64,000 nt of DNA from Ischnura elegans. Lineage: Eukaryota; Arthropoda; Insecta; Odonata; Coenagrionidae. Below, piece by piece: positions 45,653 through 57,295 of this stretch. The stretch covers positions 116,579,111 through 116,643,110 of the forward strand of contig NC_060247.1 in NCBI RefSeq assembly GCF_921293095.1. Reading direction: 5' to 3'. Numbering within the stretch: the first letter of the stretch is position 1; the number at the start of each line of letters is the position of its first letter. The translations under genes were made by a program, and so were the position numbers. The notes under the pieces are model-generated. The model was given only the letters and a program-made list of their open reading frames with translations, ran no database searches and was not told where the DNA came from.

Positions 45653-45810
45653 TTGAAGACGGTTTTGCCGGTAAGAATTTTATGGTCAGAAGTCGCAAAC
45701 AACTAACAATGAAGTGGAAGCCTGGAAAACATTATCACATCATTGCATCACTTAATGTCATGGAAAACTGTTTCATATCACCAAGGATTTTAGCAGGAAA
45801 TGTGATGGCA
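45653..45810 (+). CDS. SORL1-like exon: FnIII domain, 3' portion
   Basis: After the acceptor TTGTTTTTTGTCAG the frame (phase 1 start, G + TT gives valine) reads VEDGFAGKNFMVRSRKQLTM, then KWKPGKHYHIIASLNVM. Vertebrate SORL1 has a comparable KVKSRN...LEPGGKYHIIVQL segment in its fifth FnIII domain, so the assignment is good. The exon end is unclear: the frame runs to a TGA at 45811, with a weak GTGATG at about 45799. No last FnIII domain, transmembrane segment or cytoplasmic tail was found downstream on this strand. Confidence 0.7.
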
Positions 45811-45929
45811 TGAGTTCTATTCAGCACCAATTGAAGTCCTTTATTGTTTGGGAAAAAATTGTTTGATTATTTATTATTTTGAAATTTGTTGACCCATTCA
45901 TTAAGGAAAATATCTCTCTTATTTTATAT

Positions 45930-46400
45930 TTTAAATCTGTCTGACCGTGGAAAAGCCAGCAGGATGTTCGGAATCGTTGAACACGCTAGCTATTACGTCG
46001 TGTCCCACTCTGGTCCGAATTCTTTTTTCTTTATTTCTCGCAGACTTCTTCTTGGAACGATTCTCGGATAGTCTTCACTTCCTTTTTTTCGGCGGAGAAT
46101 TGCTTTCGAGTCTTTCGTTTATTCGTTCCCATGTTTTATCCAATTGCTCATTTGCCCTCTTAAGCTCGGCCAACGTTCTCCTCAATGCATTGCTATTCTC
46201 TGCCTCAATGAGTCCTGTTGGTGATGAGGCCTTGGTGATAAGAGTTGGAAAGTGTACGGGGGATTTAAAATCACTGAGTCAAGATATTTATCGAGTATTT
46301 ATTTTATATAAAGTCCACTTATCTATATCCTTGACTTCTTTCCTTACCAACACACCTTTCATTTTTCTTTCCAATATATTCATCCTAAGCTTTCTATGAC
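45930..46400 (-). pseudogene. Unclassified coding-like relic with coiled coil
   Basis: I do not recognise this gene. On the minus strand a frame reads LSDFKSPVHFPTLITKASS, then LRRTLAELKRANEQLDKTWE and NERLESNSPPKKRK, then a stop. Just beyond, KKKSARNKEKRIRTRVGHDV follows in the same direction. The helical AELKRANEQLDKTWERI and the basic PPKKRK stretch look like real protein, perhaps from a transposon-encoded accessory protein. Upstream, MNILERKMKGVLVRKEVKDI may be part of it. Stops occur between the blocks. Confidence 0.35.
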
Positions 46401-46955
46401 TTCCATCGAAGACTTCAGGACTCACCAGCATTTTCTGCAAACACATTTTCCCAGCATGCTACCGACTACACCGCTTAAAATTGATCCTAATAATAATGGC
46501 AAAAAGCCACTTCTTTGTAAGAGAAGCGCACGTTTTCTCATTACGCTTTCGCCGCTCACTTTCTCAGCGTGTTACAATGCTTGTATAATTTTAGTTTTAA
46601 CCAATTATCTATCTTATGATTACCGTTCAGCGTATTAAGACAACAATCACAAATTGCTTTGATAAATTCACCGTCGGAAGATTTTAATATCGCAGTGAGT
46701 AATTTTGGTCTAACACACTTGAATGTGTCAGTTTGTCTGTACAAAGAATGGATTTTCATACTTTGATGCTGCAACAAAACATTAATCGTGCATAGAAGAG
46801 GATTTTTTTAAATTTTAGTATTATGTTAGCTGACTTTTATTTCAACTAATATCGGTGTTTGGTGTTATTTTAATTTAAGCTAACATTCCATGTTTTGTTA
46901 ATTTTGATGATAGAATAAAACTTAAAATTACATTTTCCTTCTTGGTTTTTTCTCT

Positions 46956-47040
46956 CACATTCTTTGTAATATCGTTCATCATGGGGCAATACCGCTCTGT
47001 GCGGTATTGACCCATGATGAACGATATTGCAGAGAATGTG
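46956..47040. repeat. Near-perfect 40-bp-arm palindrome
   Basis: Two 40-base arms (46956-46995 and 47001-47040) are inverted copies with 37 of 40 positions matching, separated by TCTGT. The core is GGGCAATACCGC / GCGGTATTGACCC. Immediately to the right, GTACGGTATTGCCCC and GGGTATAATACCGTGC repeat the same theme. No coding role is visible. A fold-back element, MITE or cruciform-forming site are options. Confidence 0.9.
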
Positions 47041-48379
47041 AAAGCCCCAACTGGTGTACGGTATTGCCCCGGCAATGGGTATAATACCGTGCAGTGTAAG
47101 TGTTTTGAAATATGGATATAGCACTTAAGGTAAGTTAAGTTTTCAAAATATGAAGCAATAAATTGGTGGGAAATATAATTTCCCTCAAAATAATACGATT
47201 TTCTCTTTCATTGAAGTTTTCAATTGAAAGATATAAACTAATAAACCTTAAGTTTACTCTATTACCCCGCTCTCACCTACGTGTAAAATTGGCAAAGTTA
47301 AATACTTCTCCCTCTACATACATTTAATATTTCAAGTATTTAATCATTCGTTTACATTATAAAGAACATACAATTAGAGCGCTTCCACGGCTCTAGCGTG
47401 GGAGAATATGATTTAAAATCGCCAGCTTGGGCCGAAAATTGTAAACAAAAGTCCGCCAGGTTGCTTAAAAAGTGTCAGCAGTAAAAAAATTAAAACTCTA
47501 ATAGGCTGAATTCCGAGTGGGCATGAGAATAGTTAGGTACTCTTTAAGTGAGATGTTAATGATAAAAATTTTCAAAATAATGATGCGCTGAAACACCAGG
47601 CAGTCATATTCTCAGGGCTGTGACGTCATTTTGTTCTATGAGTTTTCAACTAGGAGGCTATATATATACTGGAGGGGGCACCACTGGTTCCGAGTGTTGA
47701 GCGCGGTGTGGCAGGAATGGGGGTGCTTGGGTAGGATAGCCACGCCTACTTTGACCAAAACATTGATAATCATGGAGACTCAAATGTTAGATAGCCTCAT
47801 TGCCACTTCTTTAATCGTACATAAGGTACGTATACAAATATTGTGACGTCTTCTGGTAGAGTAACCATTAGTGACATCAGAGTAAAGAGTTAGATCTATT
47901 ATGTGATCTTTGAAAAATTGAGTGGCATACATAATGTAGACGGAACTAGAAGTGTTGAAGGTTAGAGGCCATGTGATATTTAATTGATTTAATACTATTG
48001 TGGCTCAGATATTCCAATACACAGGGTAAGGGCAGAATGTTAAGGTCACTAAACAGGGGCCGACAGGGAGTTCACAGGGCAGCTTGAGCAATGGGTCCGA
48101 TAATTCTTTTCGAATTTCATATATTTTTAGAGCCAAAGGAGAAGATCTCCTGGGAATAATGGTGTAGATAACATGAGAATAAAGCAGGCCTTAGTAGAGA
48201 GTAGGATGGATATAAGTGGTGATGGAAGGATAGATAGTATGAATGAGGTAACAAGCAGAACTGAATTTATTCGCTTGAGTGCTTAGATGAGTATCCAAAG
48301 CAACAAGAGAATGATGTGAATACAAGGGAACTTAAAACAACCAACGACCACTAGAAGACCACTGGATATTTGTAAAAAC
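47041..48379. other. Intergenic or intronic stretch, nothing recognised
   Basis: No exon or RNA gene is seen. The last few hundred bases, read on the minus strand, may belong to the 3' end of the LINE relic that follows. Confidence 0.45.
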
Positions 48380-49400
48380 AGATTTGTCAAAATTTTTGAA
48401 CAAGCATAGCGTAACACATTGAGATTCATCAATGTCTACCGCAAGACGATTGTTCAGACACCATTTAATGAATTGGTCAGAGGCTGTCTGAATATAAATT
48501 GACAAGGATTGGAGATTGGAGGAAGAAAGAATGAAGTTGGTGTCATGAGCTTAAAGGATGGGTGCGCCCTTCTTGGTATAAATAATCTGATCCGGGAGGT
48601 CATTAATGTAAACAAAAAGTGAGGGACCCAAGATTCATCCCTGTGGTACGCCCTGAGTAATTTTTACAGTAAAAGAGGAAATTTTTTTGTTGGTGAGGAT
48701 AACCATCTAACTTTCGCCAGTAAGGTAAAAATGACTTCATTTATAAGGGAAACGGAGAACACAAATGACGTTAAGCTTGAAACTTCATTTTATTTATCCA
48801 GGGCTAACAAAATATTTTCAATCATTTGGTTGCACGCTGAAGAAGGTGAATCTTCGCTGTCTAAAACCATACTGGAAAGAGGAGATGATGTGATTGCGCT
48901 CTAATTATACAACAAGTTGTTTGTACATATATTTTTTAATTTTCTGAGGAAATTTAGAATTGAAATGCTGCGGCTGTTGTTATTTCACACAGGAAATAAT
49001 TTAGCTGATTGAGGCTCAGGGAAGATACATAAGTTAAGAGATTCATTCATAACATTAGTAGAGGAGAGCTTAGGAATTCATAGCAGATGCCATATAAAAT
49101 ACTGGGACTTACATCTGTGCCACAACTATGTTTAAATCCTAGATTGACTGACAGCCTAGCCTCAAGCTTAAGCTCAGTTTCATTGCAAGGTGCAAAAAAG
49201 GAGGTAATAGAAGAAGCACCAGATCCATTATGGGAAGGAGTCTGATTGAAATGATTGTTGAAACTAACAGATTGATCTTAGATTTTAAGGAAGTTTGGTA
49301 GACTTTTAAAAATTGATCTATTAATGTTTTTTCAGGCTTCTTCGAACTTTTTGTAAGGACATTGAATCCCATGTTTATATTAAGAATGCTTAGCATAATG
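48380..49400 (-). pseudogene. Jockey/CR1-like LINE reverse transcriptase relic
   Basis: On the minus strand, around 48680-48560, the frame reads GVPQG, stop, ILGPSLFVYINDLPD, then QIIYTKKGAPIL and AHDTNFILSSSNLQSLS. This is the [21 protein letters not shown] motif plus a degraded ADDT active site (here AHDT). It continues QTASDQFIKWCLNNRLAVDI. Before it (49400-49140) lies GFNVLTKSSKKPEKTLIDQF, possibly from the region upstream of the RT. The metal-binding aspartate pair is lost and stops are frequent. It is an old copy unrelated in sequence to the RTE-like LINE at 37050. Confidence 0.75.
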
Positions 49401-50262
49401 GAGAAAGTGCTGGCATTGCTTCTATTTCTTTGTAATCAGATTTCGTTAATTGCTATCACTTAATTTTCAACTTTTCGTGTATCGAGAAAAGAGAGCTTTC
49501 TCTTGTGAAAACGACATCTGAAGAAATGTGTTTAACCAAAATGTCGAATCTCACTGCCTGAAAATGATTGAATGTAAATAAAATATGGTAGTAGAGTTCC
49601 TCTTTATGACGGTCGGAGCTGAATGAATGATAAAATAGTTTTTAAATAAAATTTCAGGCAACCTCAAATAGATTTCGAGTAATTTGGACGTACGTCGTGC
49701 ACATTATAAATTTCAACACATTTCCATTCCTCTCCAAATTAAGTCCGAAAAGTTCATGAACTGAACATTATACCTGCACTGATACCGTGATAGAAAAACC
49801 TTTGTGTGATTGGTGTGAAGGTTATGAGACAGCTAGGTTATGAGACAGAAATTAAACCACTGTGATAGTCGTTTTTTGACCATGGAATTAAAAAAAAAGA
49901 AATTTTGAAAAACTCGGGAAAACCTTCCGTTGTTAAGATCTTTACGCTAGGTATTTAGATTTCCGGATTATCGATCATCTACTGCATTACTTTTTTACCT
50001 CTGTAACGACAAGGACAATTTATTTAGCAGTTAGTGATATTATGAGCTGTAACTATTATGTGTGAAAAATTGTAATAATTTTTTAACTAAGATGCTCTGC
50101 TGTATTGACCAAATTAGCCATACCAACTCAAGAAGACTAACAAATATAAGTGTAACACCAACTCGAGGAAAACTTCACTGAGACCATTCACCAATTGAAG
50201 CAATCGACGAGACAGAGAGGAAACAAAAGAGCACATTTGATTGAGCACAGGATTGTAGTTAC
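49401..50262. other. Stretch downstream (minus sense) of the inverted SORL1 block
   Basis: I looked on the minus strand for the following YWTD exons and found none. No feature is recognised. Confidence 0.5.
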
Positions 50263-50501
50263 CCTTGCATGGGATGGACAGCAATGCCTCGAGGTTTACT
50301 GAGGACGGTGGAATTGAGGATTGCCCTGCGCATTCTGCCTAGCCTATTTGTTTCAATTCGGATCACCTCAATTGTGGATTTCCATGAATTCACAAAGAAG
50401 AGCAGGTTGCTAGCCCAGTCTAGAGCCATGCCTTCAATGGAGTCCAGATCAGTTGCCGCTAATGTCTAAGGCAATTCCTTCCCATCTGAAATACACAGCC
50501 T
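50263..50501 (-). pseudogene. SORL1-like exon on opposite strand: YWTD propeller blade, with stop
   Basis: On the minus strand, after the acceptor TCAATTTACAG, the frame reads RLCISDGKELP, a TAG stop (50468-50466), then TLAATDLDSIEGMALDWASN, LLFFVNSWKSTIEVIRIE, and RAILNSTVLSKPRGIAVHPM. The same order is seen in the YWTD propeller of SORL1: RLCLNG, VEALAF, IEVA and RPRALVL. The exon is 239 bp, phase 0 to 2, ending before GTAACT. Start phase fits the exon at 50757-50583 exactly. The stop is the only visible lesion. The orientation is opposite to the LDLa, FnIII and VPS10 exons of the window. Confidence 0.85.
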
Positions 50502-50582
50502 CTGTAAATTGAGACGCAAAGTTAAAACTAAGAAAAACAACATCAACATATCCTCAAATATTCAAATGCTATGAATAAATAC

Positions 50583-50757
50583 TCCAATAACATCATCATA
50601 TATATCCGCCCAATATACACAATTGTTTCTCAGGTCAAATTCAACGACTACCACATTTTTAAGGTTTTGAACAGGGATGACCTGAAGTTTGCTGTCTTCG
50701 AGTCCAATGCGTACAATTTTATCACTTTGTGCAGCAATAATAAATTCCTTTGTCTCC
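50583..50757 (-). CDS. SORL1-like exon on opposite strand: first YWTD blade
   Basis: Minus strand, acceptor GCATTTTTTCAG. The frame reads ETKEFIIAAQSDKIVRIGLE, then LQVIPVQNLKNVVVVEFDLR and NNCVYWADIYDDVIG before GTATTT. It closely follows SORL1 ([37 protein letters not shown]), which is the first blade of the YWTD propeller; YWAD is the signature. Start phase 2 fits the end of 51042-50839 (AA + G gives lysine) and the end is phase 0. No lesion is present inside this exon, but both its neighbours carry stops. Confidence 0.85.
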
Positions 50758-50838
50758 CTGAAAAAATGCAAATAAATGGTTACAAAATGAAAATCCAAGC
50801 TAAAAATAAGTGTACACCATACAGGCATTTTCGATTAC

Positions 50839-51042
50839 TTGAATGGTCATGGAAGAAGATCTGGCAGGAAACGTGTTTCATAACCTCCTTCACAGCTATT
50901 CCAAGGAATTTTGACGCATCCCTTTGTCCTGTTGTACGTCTGCCCTGGGCGGCAGGAGGTCGGAACAGCGTATGGATCAAAGCTCAGGGACCTGATCCTA
51001 ATGCACTGGTGAAACTCAAGACCACGTTCAAATCCATCGTCA
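50839..51042 (-). pseudogene. SORL1-like exon on opposite strand: end of VPS10 (10CC) region, with stop
   Basis: Minus strand, acceptor TTTTTTGCTTTCAG. The frame reads DDGFERGLEFHQCIRIRSLS, FDPYAVPTSCRPGQTYNRTK, then GCVKIPWNSCEGGYETRFLP and DLLP-stop-PF. This matches the last part of the cysteine-rich VPS10 C-terminus of SORL1 (ECDFGF, PCPVGSTYRRTRGYRKI, CSGG, ARLEGELVPCPLA). The TGA (50849-50847) stands exactly where the conserved final cysteine of V-P-C-P is expected; TGC/TGT to TGA is a single change. The glycine-tyrosine of RGY is also lost (GCV). The exon ends in phase 2. Confidence 0.88.
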
Positions 51043-52685
51043 CTGAAAGCAAAAAAATCCTACTTTATAGGAATGGGTCATAAAAAAAACAGAAATGGCT
51101 TGCATAAAATTGTAAATCAATCCATGCTAAATTATTTGAATAATTTTTTTCCTGGAAAATTTTGTAAAAAAATGCTGTTAAAAAGATGATGCTCAGAAAA
51201 TAAAGGAAATATGCTACGCTACTTAGGACTGGTATACAGCTTTCCACATTTAGTTGACATACGGGCCTTATGGAGAACAGTGTTGCCAAGCTTCCGCTCC
51301 GACGGCTGGCATCCTGACCGCGTATGCAACCACACATAATAGGGCGCCAAAATGGTTTAATTCAGAAAGGAGTTAGGGATCGCACGAAAGACGGCGTAAA
51401 TTAAAGAATTATTTAGAGAATATTAGAATACTTTCGCTGCAATATAAAAGGAAAAGTCTTTTGTTACTTTATGAATTTACTTATTCAATGCACAAGCTGA
51501 ATCATGAATAATCTGTAATATAAAAAATAACTATAAATTGAAAGATAATAAATATTATCGCCATTCCTGAATGAGACAAAGTTCTATTCCTTCCATGTTA
51601 TGCAATATTTTTTGGCTCTGGCTAGTATTACATGAAATGCGATGTTGTATAAGACAACGATGTTCATATCAAACAGATAATTGGGTTTTTAATGTTATCA
51701 TGTAAGGGAAACGTCTATTTCCACTGACGTAAGCGGTAAGACATTCGCCGCAAGAAAGGTGACCTTATTGATACCTTGCTTCTAAGCATTCATACGTGCC
51801 TTAATTTTGCGGAGAGCGTCAATAAAAACTCAGGGATAAATCGAGTAGACGCTCAAGAATAAGTAGTAGCCGATTCTTTTTACTACTCCAAAGATCAACC
51901 ATGGAACGTCCTACTTGAAAAACCATCCATAACGTATTTGAAGTTTTCTCTCATATCAGTGTGGATCCAAACATTATCGACTCATGGAAGGAGATAAAAC
52001 GCAATAACCTCCATGAAAACTAAACAATAAATGTATGCGTAATCATGTTAGTAAAATAACTCACTACCACCAGAATTATTTTCACCCAGCATAATTTTAG
52101 GACGAGGTAAGCAAAGAACATTCCTGACAACATTGAATACAAGTATTTTAACGCATTGCCCACACACGCACCTATTAGGGCTATTGCTGATGTTTTTAAG
52201 CATTGTTCTCTTCTTCAATTTATTGACTATGGTTTGGCCAGCGTTATGATGCAATTTGTGACGCAGATAAATTATGAATAGCAATTATCTTTCAAATCTC
52301 AATAAACACTCCTTGCCTGAGGATTAACAGTACACGAGCGTCGTAATCAGCAGAAACACAAAAAAGGTAATAAATGGTAATGGTCCCTCCATACCTTCTC
52401 GTTTAGGAGTGCGACAGACTTTCCACTCCCTCAATGTAGCGGGATGTACTCGGCTGTGGCCCTGGCGCCGCGGTTGGAGACGATGTCATACGAACAATCA
52501 ACTCCTCTATATCATTCTGCAAATTGTCTGCGTGCCAAATGTCTTTTGATTTGATTTATGTTCCACTTTATTGACGAGCTCAACATAGCTTTTGCAGTTC
52601 TCCGAAGTAATAGCATCAAAGCTTTCTGCTCTCAGTTGTCCACTTCAGTCTTCTTGAACGTTGAATTCTTCATGCCGACGCACAG
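51043..52685. other. Stretch upstream (minus sense) of the inverted SORL1 block
   Basis: Preceding VPS10 exons would be expected here on the minus strand if the block were a complete inverted gene. I find none. No repeat structure is recognised. Confidence 0.5.
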
Positions 52686-53040
52686 TGGGCTATAATCGAA
52701 AAAAGCTGGCCAAAACCTCAAAAACGATTTTTTTGAGATAGGAAGTTGAAACTTCGCATATATATCCTCTCAACTAAATTGTCCATAACTTTGTAGATTT
52801 TGTTTCCTGGGTTTTCACATTAACAATATATATGAGATCAAAGTTGAACAGATTTAGCGAAAAACGATCACCCGCGATTCTTTCTGAAAATTGCCAACTT
52901 CATCCTCGTGCACTGGTTTCATGAATAGTTTTATCGAAAAAACTGTAGTACCACCTTAATTGGCAAATCTTTTTCTTCAATTTGAAGGGTTTTTAAGGAT
53001 TTGGTTTCATAAATAACCATAGGTTTATAATAAAATGTTG
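52686..53040 (+). repeat. Transib-like terminal region
   Basis: After GCCGACG the sequence CACAGTGGGCTATAATCG begins a block with AAAAAAGCTGG and CGAAAAAACTGTAGTACCAC. These echo, in inverted sense, the block ending at 4347/60703 (AAAAAAGCAGGAC; CACCACCTTAACGCTGTAG). The CACAGTG heptamer and this similarity suggest another Transib end. The opposite end was not found. Confidence 0.4.
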
Positions 53041-55324
53041 GAGCATGTTTTCAGCCCATTTATTTACATAAGCGTAGAGAAAAAATAGATATTATCATCG
53101 ACTTACACTCAGAAACTTATACCATGTCGTTCTTTGAAGCTTCTATATTGTGAATCTTAAGTAAAACCTTGCACGAATTCGCAACCCCGAATGTTACATT
53201 GTTTCTTCGAGCGTGCCGTCGACTCGGGATCTGGCCGCCGCGCCGGTGGCGGAGAGTACGGCAACGAGGCAAGCGAGTGGATGCAATATGGCCAAATTAA
53301 TTTTCATATCTGGATGATCGTTATTAGAGCAATAGAAAATAGTCACTGGAAAATAAAATTAATAAACATTGATGAGAATTACACTTATTATAGAATCGCG
53401 GGGCACTGCAGGAGGTATACTGAAAGACTTCATTCTTCAAAGCTTCAAAGGGTAGTGTTTCGCACAGATTATGAGATATTCTCTTTCTTAGTTTCCGCGG
53501 TGGGATCGAAACATCCAAGGCGAAAGCGTTTATTCCCAAGCCGCTTGCTTACTTTGGTGTTTATCAATGTATTGAGATAAAAACACTACAGCTACGACGC
53601 ATGAGTATCCTCTTTTTAGGATATCAAACGATTAGACACATACATTTTATAGTATGCATTGACAAAAAACTCCTTTTCCGCCCGTGAATTTTCCCTCTGC
53701 GCGCAAGAAAAAGCAAGAAACGCGGCCCAGCAGCGCCGTAATATTTTTTCTTAAGATCAATACCTTGTAATTCCCTTCAGAATTGATGTAAGTTAATGAT
53801 TTTTTTTAGCAAAAATAACTTCGTAGTTTTCTTTCCATATGATACGCAGCATATAGGGACCTGCGACGTAAGAAACGTAAGTTAGTAAGAGACTACTTTT
53901 TACCTTGCAAAAATCAAAATTTTCTTGTCCTAAAGGGTGGTACGTCGGCATAACAACATTTCAACTCAATCATTATACAATTGGTGAAGACCTTTAAAGA
54001 GAATATAGTGTGAAGAATTTGGTGAAGAAGAATCGATTCAATACAGACAATGGTCAGGCAGCAATTGCGAGAAGAAGATAAAGAAAAAAATACAAAAATA
54101 CACAAAAAACACTTATCGGCCAAGACTACAAAATTATGAACTGTGCTGAAATTCATTAGATAACTTATTCAAGTCTTTGTCCTTGTGTTGGTTGTTAAAA
54201 TTTGCACGTCCAGCGCTGGAAAACATTATCCTAGGCCCTCAGAAAATGAAGGAAATATCCAGGAAGGACAAAAAGGTTTTGAGCCACTATGGGACTTTTT
54301 CCTGAGATTATGGTTGATTGTATTTAATGGTCAATTAATCGCATTTTTGCAATATGTTATACTCTCCTTTATGCTGACAAAGGTTAAAGGATTTCAATCG
54401 GGTATAGGTCAACAAAAATTGTGTCGATCTTCTGAAAATTTAATTTTTTTTAGTTCTTAAGAATGTTTAATTTTTATATCAGTAACCAAGGGTGATAAAG
54501 AAAATTGTTACTCACACACAAGATGGACAATATTGATAACAACACGTGATAATCTTTTGAAAATGGATCGGACGGCTTATTTGCTGCTCCAAATGTAAGA
54601 GAAAATAATACACAAACAGATACGTTATTTAATGTGTGACATTTCAAACCCCAGCATCAGCTTTAATGACTCAAGACCACATTAAGACCACATATAGCAA
54701 CGATATTATATTCTTTCGAAATAAAATGTAATTATATTTATCATCGAAATCGGAAAAAGGGACCATGTTGCGATTGGTTCAGTACTTTTATTGGTTATCT
54801 CGGACAACGACGCTCTTCGAACGGTTCCAAATGTAAATCTAGTTACCTATGATTGTGCATTTTAAAATGTTTTACTTTGTTACTGGGGACTAGGGTATAA
54901 TGTCGGAAATATCAGGAAAGCCACAAATTATTCTTTTAAAAAACTATTTCAACGTGACCAATTTCTTGCTAACCATTCAGCTCTGACTTCCGCATTCTTT
55001 CTCAATGGAATCGTGATCTTCCCTTTGCGTAGGTAAACACGCATACCCCCCACATCCTCAACACCTGATTTTATTTTCTGGAAAGTAACCCTTCCCTATG
55101 CCGCCTTCGTAATACGAAACGCCGCTCTCTCCCACCTTTTAGATTTCCCGTTTCGGTCTGCATTCCTCTCCTTTCTAGTCCCTGTTGAGCCCCACCTACC
55201 ACGTAGTTTTCCTTTGTTAATTCCCAACCCTTTCTTTACGAGCGACACTCGCTAATTCCTCAATGGGATACCGCAGTGGCGTAACTAGGAATATGCCTTT
55301 ATTTATTGCTCTAGTGGATGCGTT
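53041..55324. other. Stretch with no recognised gene
   Basis: A 129-codon open frame (53191-53580, plus) has no protein-like features I recognise. CAGTGGCGTAACTAGG at 55274 is a common transposon end, but no partner end was found. Nothing else stands out. Confidence 0.4.
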
Positions 55325-56037
55325 ACACGAGCGTTGCGAGGAATATGGGATGAGGATTAATCAAAAGAAGACCAATGTTACGCGGTTTTGTAAAGCCTCA
55401 CGAGAGAGGAATGTAAGACTTAAGATATAAGTGGGTGGTGAAAAACTTGAGCAGGTTGAGCAGTTCAACTATTTAGGCCCCACATTAGAGGAAATCGGAT
55501 ACAGTAGTAAGGATATTAGGAAGAGAATTGCATAAGCAAAGGAGGCGTTCATGAACAGGAAGGAGCTTCTAGGAGGTTCGATATGTAAGGATTTAAAGAA
55601 AAGGCTAGTGAAGAGCCTGATCTGGGGTGTAGCGCTTTACGGTGCAGAAACGTGGACACTTAGGTAGGAGGGAGATATAAGACCGGAGGCATGCGAGATG
55701 TGGATGTGGCGAAGAATGGAGAAAGTGAAGTGGACGGACAGGAGGAGGAACGACGAAGTGCTGGACATGGTGGGTGAGGATAGGCAGCTATTGGATGAGA
55801 CACGGAGGAGGCAGAAGGTATGGATGGAACGAGTACTTAGCGGGGATGGGATGTTGAAAACAGTGTTAGAGGGAAAAACGTTAGGTAAACGAGGGAGGGG
55901 AAGGAAAAGATTAGGATTTTTAGATAGAATTAATGGTAGTATGTTATATTGTGCACTGAAGAGGGAGGTGCATGATGTAAGAGGAGGCTCCCGGAATCCT
56001 TCTTAAGCGCTCCATGGAAACCTTCCTTAATCGGTAG
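55325..56037 (+). mobile_element. 3' fragment of the RTE-like LINE family
   Basis: This is a 5'-truncated copy of the family at 37050-39955. It starts in the C-terminal part of the RT (CEEYGMRINQKKTNVTRFCK), then runs through EQFNYLGPTLEE, SLIWGVALYGAETWTLR, MWMWRRMEKVKWTDRRRNDE and GKRGRGRKRLGFLDRI. The 3' end is ACCTTCCTTAATCGGTAGA followed by (TAA)n at about 56035-56058. Three stops interrupt it. The last 100 codons (55698-56006) are open and better preserved than in the other copy. Confidence 0.85.
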
Positions 56038-56058
56038 AATACTTTAATAATAATAATA

Positions 56059-57084
56059 ATTCATTAATGGTTACAAAATTATTGAGATTATGTGTATTCA
56101 GATATTTATTGCTTTTCGCACAGAATGTTATAGTCCAAACCAATTTTTTGTCTTCGATAACAAATTATTAATTACAATATTGATTTTCAACTTTATTACA
56201 GGATTTTACAGGATGTTTGAGCTAATCAAATCGATTAAGATGGCAAATTTTTATGATATGTCTTTTTCGCATGTTGTTGTTCGCAAACTTTTACAATTTA
56301 TATGCTCTTTATTCCTGAAATAATAAACTGCAAACCAAAAACTACTGCTATCATAAATATGTCTCTAGTTTCGCCTCAAATTTTCACCGTGGAACTAATT
56401 CATGGATAATATTTCATTGCCTTATTTAATGGAGTCCATTAAGTTTCACAAAAAGGCTCAGTAGCATGTATAACGACAAAATACCATCGGCAATATTATC
56501 TCTCAAATTTGCCGATGATCCAGTGCCGCATTGTAGAAGGCTGCAGTACTGCGTCAAAGGAATCATTCTTTCTCACATAGTATTACAATACTGAATATAA
56601 AACCCTTCCAACGTCCATTCGATATTCGAGCATATCTCTCCCAATATCATCATAATCCGTGGTGGTCGAGTGAATACTTCCTTGTCCCTATCTAACTGAT
56701 AGCCTATTCGTTCAGATTATGAATATACTAGCTGACCCGGCGAACTTCCTACTAGTGGCGGCCGGTGGTAATATGATATACGATGATGAAAAAGTTCAAA
56801 TGATGACTGCCAAATGGCACTGAATGCATTGACGAACTTGGATCCTGAGCGTAGGTAGTGTAGGTGGCACCTACACTACCTGCGAGTTACTCATCAAATA
56901 TGCGCTTTCGCACTCACGTGGTGTTGAGTCTCCTACCAGCACCCATGTGAACATTGCATGCCCCCCGCTTACCTTGTTCCGCCCGAGCATTGACAAGCGA
57001 TCGCGTAGACCGAATATGCGTCCGGCGCCATGTCATCGGACCGTACACTGTTTGTGGCTTCATATCCTATTTTTATGTTCACCA
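56059..57084. other. Stretch with no recognised gene
   Basis: The motif AGCTGACCCGGCGAACTTC at 56732 is one I associate with a widespread arthropod repeat, but I cannot name the family or its limits. GTAGGTGGCACCTAC at about 56860 is a short palindrome. No coding sequence is seen. Confidence 0.4.
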
Positions 57085-57295
57085 CCCAGCGGGGAGCAGG
57101 AGGGGGCAGCTGCCCCCCTAGAAGCAAAAGTCGCAAATGTCTTTATGGAAATAAGTATTTTTTTTTCAGGAAAATAATTTGAAAATATAATCAAGAGCCT
57201 TTAGTTTCCTTAAAATGTTGATTTCATTCAATTTTTCCATGCTAAAAATCTTACCTACAACTTGAACAACTATGGCTTTCCCCCCAGTTTTGATC
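57085..57295 (+). repeat. Interspersed repeat, copy 2 of 3
   Basis: Shares AGGAGGGGGCAGCTGCCCCC, AAGTCGCAAATG, AAAATGTTGATTTCATTCA and ACTATGGCTTTCCCCCC with the blocks at 3430 and 59790. It is the only copy outside the segmental duplication, which shows that this is a mobile or dispersed family. Confidence 0.7.

Noticed and set aside
49139..49396. 85-codon minus-strand frame as an independent gene
   Set aside because: Its position and direction fit the upstream part of the degenerate LINE RT at 48380-49400; not a separate gene.
53191..53580. 129-codon plus-strand open frame
   Set aside because: Overlaps a minus-strand frame, has no recognisable motif, and lies in probable transposon-derived DNA.
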